Positions 24,873-31,027 of a DNA stretch of 38,872 nucleotides are shown one piece after another (the stretch's first letter is position 1; every line of letters starts with the position of its first letter). Where the stretch lies: positions 1 to 38,872 of the forward strand of contig NZ_JACHZG010000003.1 of assembly GCF_014193425.1 (NCBI RefSeq). The letters are read 5' to 3'. The notes beneath the pieces are model-generated. The model was not told where the DNA came from and did not search any database. It saw only the letters and a list, made by a program, of their open reading frames with translations. A program made the position numbers and the translations under genes. This stretch comes from Microlunatus antarcticus (GTDB lineage: Bacteria; Actinomycetota; Actinomycetes; Propionibacteriales; Propionibacteriaceae).

Positions 24873-25160
24873 TCATCGGCCAAGGTAGAAGTGCACCGCT
24901 TCGAGGACCGCCGCCAGTCCTTTCAACGTCACGGTCCCACCTCTCGAATCGTAGTCGGGAAGCCAAACATCACCGGCTGATTCGACGATTGCCCGCGCGA
25001 GCTCGGGCTTGGTTAGATGCAGCGGAAGCCCCAGTCCCAGTTCTCTATTCACGAGATCAAAAATTTCTCTGGGCTCCGTGGACCCAGTAGACATCTTCGG
25101 AGCCTCGAGTCCGAAGACGCTGGCGATTTCTTCAACGATGTCCTGCTTGCGACCGCTCAC
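24873..25160 (-). CDS. 95-residue protein of unknown family in the Z1 operon
   Basis: A small acidic, probably all-helical protein. It starts at GTG 25158-25160, overlapping the stop of the nuclease-like gene by 4 nt, and is the last tightly coupled gene of the operon. The text suggests two parts: an N-terminal helix (QDIVEEIASVFGLEAP) and a region TKPELARAIVESAGDVWLPDYDS followed by TLKGLAAVLEAVHFYLG, which could be a winged-helix-like or SAP-like DNA-binding module. I do not recognise a family. Coupling to the nuclease gene suggests that it is a subunit, specificity factor or inhibitor; this is inference. Confidence 0.7.
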   Translation of the reverse strand: MSGRKQDIVEEIASVFGLEAPKMSTGSTEPREIFDLVNRELGLGLPLHLTKPELARAIVESAGDVWLPDYDSRGGTVTLKGLAAVLEAVHFYLGR

Positions 25161-26026
25161 AGCTCCTCTACTTCACCAAGGTGCTCGTGCAACTCGTCTA
25201 CAGTTTGCCGAACCCAACCAAGGGCTACTTCGTCCGTCGTCTGTTCAACGGCGAGGCCCACGAGTCGGAGCCTGTCCAGCACCATGTACTTCAACGCGAG
25301 CTCGTCCCACACGGGGCCAACGGTAAGCGCCGCGGGTGTTGCAAGAGCTGTCTCGGGGTCCACGTCCATCGCTAACCAGGAGCTCCATAAGCGCCGGTCG
25401 ATGTCTAGCCCTTTTGCTACCAGATTTTCCTGCAGGGTGCATTGAACCAGAAGCACCGGAAACCCTGATCGACGGTCGGGAAATGGACGCCAGCCAACGA
25501 CGTCAACGCCTCCGTCCTTTCGGCGAGGTTGCCGGTAGCCGAGACCCACGGGAACCCCAATCTGTTGGGCTAGCCATTGAATCGCGAGGTCGAACTCAGG
25601 GGGTCGCCCGACGTCGGAAGGCCACCCGAAGCGAAGTGCTCTCCCGTTAACTCCCCATATGCTTTTTACCGCGTCGACAACAACAGACTCGAAGTGGACA
25701 GCCGATCCGTCGTCGGGGACGGCGCCTAGGTACTCGCGAACTGGGTTTCCAGGCGACAGCAGGGTCAGCAAAGCGTAGGTCGAACCGGTAGCGTGGTTCT
25801 CAGACCGCACGGCGTATTCACCGTGGATCTTGAAGGGATAACGAGAGCCCAGCAGGCTCGCTCTACGGCTCATCTCCCGAAGGCCGGCAGTCAGACGCTG
25901 GGGCTCTAGTCCTTGGCTCTTCTGGAAAAAGCCCAATAAGGCGTCAAGTCCGATGGGCCGCGGCCCTCTTACGAGTAGTGACACCTCGATCCAATCGGCG
26001 ATGTGCTCGCGACCTCTGATGGTCAC
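25157..26026 (-). CDS. Putative PD-(D/E)XK-like restriction nuclease
   Basis: A 289-residue protein. The segment from ~110 to 200 resembles the core of PD-(D/E)XK nucleases: an acidic residue in a helix (FESVVVDAVK, Glu113), then KDGGVDVVGWRPF (Asp171/Asp175) and VLLVQCT (Gln195), the last replacing the usual E-x-K by a Q-containing strand as in some Mrr/archaeal-type nucleases. Residues ~1-100 and the C-terminal helical region (DELALKYMVLDRLRLVGL) have no family I know. The start is GTG 26024-26026, with 4-nt overlaps with both neighbours. In a Z1-ATPase operon this is the best candidate for the DNA-cutting subunit. The lysine of the motif is not evident, so activity needs proof. Confidence 0.65.
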   Translation of the reverse strand: MTIRGREHIADWIEVSLLVRGPRPIGLDALLGFFQKSQGLEPQRLTAGLREMSRRASLLGSRYPFKIHGEYAVRSENHATGSTYALLTLLSPGNPVREYLGAVPDDGSAVHFESVVVDAVKSIWGVNGRALRFGWPSDVGRPPEFDLAIQWLAQQIGVPVGLGYRQPRRKDGGVDVVGWRPFPDRRSGFPVLLVQCTLQENLVAKGLDIDRRLWSSWLAMDVDPETALATPAALTVGPVWDELALKYMVLDRLRLVGLAVEQTTDEVALGWVRQTVDELHEHLGEVEEL

Positions 26027-27141
26027 GTCGCAACGCGATCGGGGTCCTGGTCTACGACATTCCGCATAGACTCAAGAAGCGCTTCGAGGTCGGCGAGAAG
26101 CCCCACTACTTGAACATCTCCTGCATACTCAGCTAGATCGTCACCCGCTGCACCAAGGGCGTTCGTTGCGGCCGTCAAACGCTTGACAAGGCGTTCTCTG
26201 GGGTTCATGCCTGCGTTCTGGACCTGTTGCTTAGCCTCTTCGAGACTCTTCCCGGCCCGTAGCGACCCCAGACCGACCTCGCTGGCGACCACATTGCCGA
26301 GCGCGCTCATTTGTCGGGAATCGCTGATCACTGGCTCCGAGTCCTCATCTCCGAAGACCCACGAGATCAGCTCCCTGAGCTCACCGAGCTTGCCAGGGGG
26401 AACCGGCTTCGCGCCAGCAGACAGCCGAGAGCCCAGCGGCGCACCGATATGGTCACGAAGTTTCGTATTACTCATGGCGACAGTGAGTACAGAGAAAGCC
26501 TTCTCTACTTCACCGGTGCTGAGGCCCGCGTCCTCGGCTTGAGAAACTATAGCCTGATCACGGTAAAGGTCGGCGGCCTTGCTTTTCGTTATCCCGATTA
26601 GCTCGGCTACCTCGGATATCGATCTGCCCTCCGAAACACGACTTGCGATGAACCGAGCCTGCATGTAGGGCCGCCATGCCAACTTGCCGACGACGTGGGC
26701 TCGAGAGACCTCGACGTGCGTAGCCTCGCGATTCTCGTGGACCACAATTGGGACTTCCGTGGCAGGACTGACACCAGCCCTGTCTGCAACCTCGCTCCAC
26801 CTACCGGGATCCGCGAATTCCGCTCGAATCTCGGGGTGGCTGAGGCCAAGTAGCGCCGTTAGTCTTCGATTGCCCTCGACGATGGTGAATCGGCCATGAC
26901 CGGAGCGGATGGCGATGAGCGGCTCTGCTGCAAAGTAGCCATTGTCAGCTATTGATTGTGCGACCGCAAAGGCGTCAAACCCCATTTCGAGCACAACGGC
27001 GAGATCCGCCTGCTCGCCTCCCCGAAGTGATTCTGGCAGGCGGGGGTTGTACGGGTCTAATAGAAGGGTCGAGATGGGGGTGTGAAGGGCAACGCCCGAG
27101 CGCACCCCAGAGTTGGTTCCCATGCGAGTGTCCTCTGTCAT
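26023..27141 (-). CDS. ParB-like protein in the restriction operon
   Basis: A 372-residue protein with a ParB/sulfiredoxin-type N-terminal domain: LDPYNPRLPE (29-38), NGYFAAEPLIAIRSG and FTIVEGNRRLTALLGL (85-100), where GNRR corresponds to the GxRR phosphate-binding box of CTP-binding ParB proteins. A helix-turn-helix follows (EGRSISEVAELIGITKSKAADLY, in part 171-193), and the C-terminal half is helical. ATG 27139-27141 overlaps the Z1 gene stop by 4 nt; a second ATG 18 nt later is possible. No parA gene and no parS-like repeats are near, so plasmid or chromosome partition is unlikely. I infer a DNA-loading or recognition factor, perhaps CTP- or ATP-switched, for the defence operon. Confidence 0.8.
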   Translation of the reverse strand: MTEDTRMGTNSGVRSGVALHTPISTLLLDPYNPRLPESLRGGEQADLAVVLEMGFDAFAVAQSIADNGYFAAEPLIAIRSGHGRFTIVEGNRRLTALLGLSHPEIRAEFADPGRWSEVADRAGVSPATEVPIVVHENREATHVEVSRAHVVGKLAWRPYMQARFIASRVSEGRSISEVAELIGITKSKAADLYRDQAIVSQAEDAGLSTGEVEKAFSVLTVAMSNTKLRDHIGAPLGSRLSAGAKPVPPGKLGELRELISWVFGDEDSEPVISDSRQMSALGNVVASEVGLGSLRAGKSLEEAKQQVQNAGMNPRERLVKRLTAATNALGAAGDDLAEYAGDVQVVGLLADLEALLESMRNVVDQDPDRVAT

Positions 27142-29957
27142 CTGAGTTCAGCCTTTCGAACGACCTGTAGGTCACCGAGGTGGATGGCAAGCGTAAGAAT
27201 TTCTGTCGTCGGGTCCGCGCGGCGCGCGACCCGATGCACCTGCACTACAAGTGAGGACGGATCGTCGGCGACGCCCCCAATAGCTCGATCGCCTGGATAG
27301 GCCGGTGCGGTGTCGTTTCGAGCTAGGTCTCGGCCTTGGAAGAGGTTCACGAAACCCGTTTCGACGTCCCACTTCCGTAGGCGCAGGTCGCCGTCGTCCT
27401 CCATGAGAATGACGGGAACTTCTCGATGCGGGTCCGGATGACGTTCGAGCGCTTCAACCACATCGCCGTATCGCCACGAAGGACCGTATTTGTCGGCACT
27501 CCAATTGGCCAGCAGCGACTGTCGAACCTGGTCAAGCGAGCACCGAAGCGTTCGAAAACTGAGGCGTCCATAATTCACATAAGGAGCGTTATATAGTCCT
27601 AGAGACTCGACCAGAGTTCGGTTCGTCTGTAGCGAAGTTGGATCTAGGCGTGGGAGCCGGATTGACGCCCACCCTTGACCTGCGTAAGACAACTGGCTGA
27701 CGACGGAAGCACGAGTGGGTTTCATGCCCTCGGGAAGAAGAAGTCCAACTTCTCGTGCCCAGGTGTGCACGCTCCCACCGTTGTCTACGTGATCTTGAAG
27801 TTGAGCTCTGAGGTCGTACTCCGTAAACACGATCTCCCTGAGAGCTTTGATCGTGCGTTTGGTGGCGAAGAATTGGCAGTAGGGCAGTTGGTCGCGGCGG
27901 TAGCCGAAGGCTCGAGCCCGCTGCTCCAAGGTGTCCACTTGAGTGCTTGGAGGTCGATTCATGTAGGTCACTGTCAGCCCCTCGACGGTGAACCCCCTGT
28001 CGAGCTTGTTACCGCCGACCAATATATGAATGGGAGTAACGTTCCACTCGACCTTGTTGAGTGCGCTCGTGGAGTTGACGAGCCAGAGCGAAGTTTCACG
28101 GAGCACCCATCGAACGCGGTCCAAGAAAGGGCCGTCCGAGATGGTAGGTGCACCTCGTTCGGCTAGGATTTGACGCTCGCTCAGAAGGGCGCCAGGGAGG
28201 TCGTCCGCTGAGGTTGCGGCTGCCGCGGCGGCCCTCCACTTCTTGAGCTCCCTTTCCATGAGAAATCGGTAACGCTCCTGAACGTCATTGCGCTGGGTCG
28301 AATGAACTAACATGCTTATAGGGGCGGCGTCCGGCTGCAGCTCCGAGAGCGTTGCTGCTCCGGCGACGAATGACCCCAGGGCGGCCAATAGACTTTGGGG
28401 AAGTTGGAGCGGCAGGGTCTTCGCAGCTTGTTCATCCAGTAAGGGCACGTCGCGAATCACCTGGTCGGCGAATTCTACGAAGAACTCGCGGCCTCCGGTG
28501 TAACCGGTACCCGGTTCGAGGAACTCAACGAAGTCCGGACTGAGGAGGTCGTCGGCGTCTAGAAGAAGCGGAGCATAAGGAGTGGCCGTGTATTGCACGT
28601 AAAGATGCCGAGGGACTGTCCGACGCAGCACGCTTATGGCTTCGTAGGTGCGACTCTCGGCTGAACTGCTCGTGTTAAGCGACGCCTGATCTGCCTCGTC
28701 GTCAACAATGAGAACTGGGACGTCTGCTATGTCGGAAACTCCTTCTAGTGCCTCGGCAAGAGCGCGTATCCGACCAGCATGCTTCAGGACCGGTATGAGG
28801 ATCGTCCTGCCGCCCGCGATCCTGTCACTCATCCGCCTCGAGGTTGTGCGGCCAGAAGGGTTGACCTCGACGATCCAGCGGTAATCTTGACGGCTATGAA
28901 TCTCAAGAGCTAGCTCGAGGCGGGACCGATTCTGCTCAAGCAGTAGATTCGTACCACCAAGCAAAGCAATAACTATTTGATAGCCTTGGTCTGCGGCTGC
29001 AGCGATCAGTGCAGTGATTGAGGTTGTCTTGCCAGATTGGACGTACCCGAGAGCTAAGCCCGTTGAGCCGTGAACGCCGCTTCGCTGAGGGCCTTTGTCG
29101 AGGATTGCCAGTGCGGACTTCCATAGGCTCAGTCGGCTGTCCCGGTCGACGCGATCGCTGAGCCGCTGGTCTAGCCTCTGGGACTCGTTGCTGCTGGTTA
29201 CCGCATGGGTCGTCATCGATTCTCCTGTTATCAGCGCTGTGCGACGTACTTTGTGCCAGTTTCCCAAACGTGCTCGGACTAACACGGCTGAAGGGGAATC
29301 GGGTGCGTTCGCCTTCCTCCAATAGTCGTAGCCGTGAAAGCTTGCAGTAGGGCCAGCATCCGTTACATAGCGTCGGACGAAATCCCATATATCGTCGTCG
29401 GTCCAATGCGATTGGTAGTTTCGCCCAACACGTTGCGAAGCCTCGACGTCAGCCATTCGGCAGGCCTGGGCCCATCCGTAGACCTGGTCAATGCGGGCTG
29501 CGCTCGGACCAACCACCTCGCCCTCGTTTAGAAGATTTTGGTACGCGGTGCGAGACAGGGGCCACTCGAAGGTTGCGGCAAGCCTAAGGGCCTCAAGTGT
29601 TTCGGCCGGAGACCAGCGGCTCGCACTTGCTCGGGCTAGGCCAAGGTAGGAGGTCAGGCTTCGGCCACCGATTCGACGAGCGGTTTGCTCGTCCGTTGCG
29701 GTCAGGGTAGCGACGTCGTAAAGCGACTCGGCCAGCCCAGTCCTCGCGGCATAGAAGAGGCGCTCTCGCAAGCCCTCCTCGGCTTCTTCGCGCTGGCTGA
29801 AGCGGGCTCCTCGGACATCGCTCTGCGAAACGCCACCTTGCCTGGAGACGATCTGACGTACGCGCTCAGCTGAGATTGAGAACCTGCTCGCGATCGTCTT
29901 GAGGGGCTCTCCGGATCGGCGCAGCTCAAGTATGGCGCGGTCGCGTTGAAGGTTCAC
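27138..29957 (-). CDS. Z1-domain SF2 ATPase with N-terminal HTH and HNH-repeat-like modules
   Basis: A 939-residue protein from GTG 29955-29957 (TTG 30020 is possible but adds no homology). Residues ~2-42 resemble a sigma-70 region 4 HTH (RDRAILELRRSGEPLKTIA then FSISAERVRQIV). Two HNH-repeat-like segments follow: WSPAETLEALRLAATFEWPL (~115-170) and WTDDDIWDFVRRYVTDAGPT ending GNWHKV (~185-240). The ATPase has Walker A GYVQSGKTTS (304-313), Walker B with DDEAD (419-423), TATPY (457-461) and the Z1 features VGGNKLDRGFTVEGLT (~646-661) and QRARAFGYR (~678-686). Z1 proteins belong to restriction-like systems with Dcm, Vsr and MutL/MORC-type ATPases. It is the first gene of the four-gene operon. 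AGA- and ATT-type codons and ~53% G+C in a sampled row indicate foreign origin. Confidence 0.88.
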   Translation of the reverse strand: MNLQRDRAILELRRSGEPLKTIASRFSISAERVRQIVSRQGGVSQSDVRGARFSQREEAEEGLRERLFYAARTGLAESLYDVATLTATDEQTARRIGGRSLTSYLGLARASASRWSPAETLEALRLAATFEWPLSRTAYQNLLNEGEVVGPSAARIDQVYGWAQACRMADVEASQRVGRNYQSHWTDDDIWDFVRRYVTDAGPTASFHGYDYWRKANAPDSPSAVLVRARLGNWHKVRRTALITGESMTTHAVTSSNESQRLDQRLSDRVDRDSRLSLWKSALAILDKGPQRSGVHGSTGLALGYVQSGKTTSITALIAAAADQGYQIVIALLGGTNLLLEQNRSRLELALEIHSRQDYRWIVEVNPSGRTTSRRMSDRIAGGRTILIPVLKHAGRIRALAEALEGVSDIADVPVLIVDDEADQASLNTSSSAESRTYEAISVLRRTVPRHLYVQYTATPYAPLLLDADDLLSPDFVEFLEPGTGYTGGREFFVEFADQVIRDVPLLDEQAAKTLPLQLPQSLLAALGSFVAGAATLSELQPDAAPISMLVHSTQRNDVQERYRFLMERELKKWRAAAAAATSADDLPGALLSERQILAERGAPTISDGPFLDRVRWVLRETSLWLVNSTSALNKVEWNVTPIHILVGGNKLDRGFTVEGLTVTYMNRPPSTQVDTLEQRARAFGYRRDQLPYCQFFATKRTIKALREIVFTEYDLRAQLQDHVDNGGSVHTWAREVGLLLPEGMKPTRASVVSQLSYAGQGWASIRLPRLDPTSLQTNRTLVESLGLYNAPYVNYGRLSFRTLRCSLDQVRQSLLANWSADKYGPSWRYGDVVEALERHPDPHREVPVILMEDDGDLRLRKWDVETGFVNLFQGRDLARNDTAPAYPGDRAIGGVADDPSSLVVQVHRVARRADPTTEILTLAIHLGDLQVVRKAELR
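29214..29226 (-). promoter_or_regulatory. Possible internal translation start in the Z1 gene
   Basis: On the minus strand AGGAGA (29226-29221) lies 4 nt before an in-frame ATG (29216-29214). It falls exactly between the N-terminal DNA-binding modules and the Z1 ATPase, so translation from here would give a free ~692-residue ATPase beside the full-length protein. The spacing is a little short. Confidence 0.5.
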
Positions 29958-30321
29958 CTGACGTCCTGCGGCGCCCCGTCTGGTCGCGGCCGGAGCCGAG
30001 ACCTGTCGAAGACAAGGCAATGGGGTCCAGACCTGAACCCTAAGCGATCTGCGGACGCAGCAGCTTGTGCCGGAAGCCGTGCCGGGACGTCCTCATCCAC
30101 GTTGTCGCTCCTCAGATCGTCCTAATAATGACGCAACACACACAATGAGCAGCCTCAGTATGTACGCATGGGGGCTGTCAACAGCCGGAGATCGCGAAAC
30201 TGAGGCCATCTGGAGTCAGACTAAGAGTTTGGGGTCGCCAGCCGGAGAGCATGGGCAACGTACGCCTAGTGCCTCAGGCCGAGCCGAGTAGGAGCAGCAG
30301 CGACGGCCGTGCGCGTTTTCG
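29958..30321. other. Gap between the Z1 operon and tRNA-Ala
   Basis: No gene is seen. It should contain the promoter of the Z1 operon: on the minus strand TTGACA (30181-30176) is a perfect -35 hexamer, but only weak -10 candidates (TACTGA, 15-nt spacing) follow, and the leader would be ~200 nt. The TTGACA also lies in a small palindrome ggctgt-ca-acagcc (30173-30186). The right end runs up to the tRNA 3' end. Confidence 0.45.
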
Positions 30322-30397
30322 TGGTGGAGCCAAGGGGACTCGAACCCCTAACCCCCTGCTTGCAAAGCAGGTGCGCTACCAATTGCGCCATGGCCCC
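30322..30397 (-). tRNA. tRNA-Ala (anticodon UGC)
   Basis: 76 nt including an encoded CCA (30322-30324). The acceptor arm pairs GGGGCCA with TGGCTCC and contains the G3-U70 pair that identifies alanine tRNAs. The anticodon stem-loop reads cctgctttgcaagcagg (anticodon TGC), and the T arm ends in the usual GGTTCGAGTCC. The 3' end points toward the low-GC defence block, the common geometry for islands inserted at tRNA genes, but no repeat of the tRNA 3' end was found on the other side. Confidence 0.97.
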
Positions 30398-30571
30398 GGA
30401 CCGGCTCGGCCGGACGCTAGATCCTACGTCGGGAAGGTCCTCGGCTGCGAGCCCGAACAAGCAGACCTAGCCTCCTCAGGAGCCGACTTCGCGCCGCTTC
30501 TCCTCGGCGCCGGGGCTTGAATCGCCCACCTGAAGGTCTGAACAAGGACGCGGCACAGAGGGCGCACAGAG

Positions 30572-30600
30572 TCGAAACCGTCAGTGCGACGACCTACCAT
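30572..30600 (+). promoter_or_regulatory. Candidate leaderless promoter of the DUF5318-ponA operon
   Basis: TACCAT (30595-30600) matches the actinobacterial TAnnnT -10 box and ends 7 nt before the chosen ATG 30608, so the mRNA would start at or next to the start codon. TCGAAA (30572-30577), 17 nt further upstream, is a modest -35. This supports the start at 30608, which has no Shine-Dalgarno. Confidence 0.55.
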
Positions 30601-30607
30601 CGAGCCC

Positions 30608-31027
30608 ATGTGGTCGCAGCGCGAGGTGATCGACTACGCCTTGCAGCGGCGTCGGACGCTGGAGGGGCTCAAGAGGCCCGGCAAGCGGCTGGCGAAGCTC
30701 GACGCGTGCGACGCGGACCCCATGCTCCTCCGGGCGGCGAAGTACCACGGTGAGCAGGCCAAGGTGCCGTGCCCGGTGTGCGAGTCGACCGAGATGTACA
30801 ACCTCAGCTACACGTTCGGCGATCAGCTCGGTCAGTTCTCGGGGCGCATCAAGCCGCCAGCGGAGCTGGAGGAGATGGCGCACTCCTACGGCGAGTTCAA
30901 GGTCGTCGTGGTCGAGGTCTGCCTCCGCTGTAGCTGGAACCACATGATCGTCTCCTACCTCCTGGGCGACGGGGTGAAGCGCAAGCCGCCTCGCCGCCAG
31001 CAGACCGTCGAGGACATCTATGGCTGA
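30608..31027 (+). CDS. DUF5318 zinc-ribbon protein
   Basis: A 139-residue conserved actinobacterial protein. Two cysteine pairs, CPVC and CLRC (with CSW-type context CLRCSW), form a probable zinc ribbon, and the C-terminus is a basic tail (GDGVKRKPPRRQQTVEDIYG). ATG 30608 is chosen over the in-frame GTG/ATG upstream because the family begins MWSQREVIDYALQRR and a leaderless -10 box lies just upstream. It overlaps the ponA start by 8 nt, so the two are coupled. The order DUF5318, ponA, GT87 is the same as Rv0049-Rv0051 in Mycobacterium (recalled). It is possibly a regulator or partner of peptidoglycan synthesis; its function is not known. Confidence 0.88.
   Translation: MWSQREVIDYALQRRRTLEGLKRPGKRLAKLDACDADPMLLRAAKYHGEQAKVPCPVCESTEMYNLSYTFGDQLGQFSGRIKPPAELEEMAHSYGEFKVVVVEVCLRCSWNHMIVSYLLGDGVKRKPPRRQQTVEDIYG

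Noticed and set aside
24768-24980. A 70-residue plus-strand frame between vsr and the small protein gene.
   Set aside because: No homology is recognisable and it overlaps the end of the 95-residue gene antisense.
26023-27141. ParB-like protein as a plasmid or chromosome partition gene.
   Set aside because: There is no ParA ATPase and no parS-like inverted repeats nearby, and it is fused by 4-nt overlaps into a restriction-like operon.
21550-29957. Possible CRISPR array or toxin-antitoxin pair within the accessory region.
   Set aside because: No regularly spaced repeats are present, and the only small gene is coupled to a nuclease-like gene without family evidence for a toxin-antitoxin pair.
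30322-30397. Search for an attL-like copy of the tRNA-Ala 3' end at the far side of the defence block.
   Set aside because: No matching stretch was found by eye between 20.9 and 25 kb, and there is no integrase gene.
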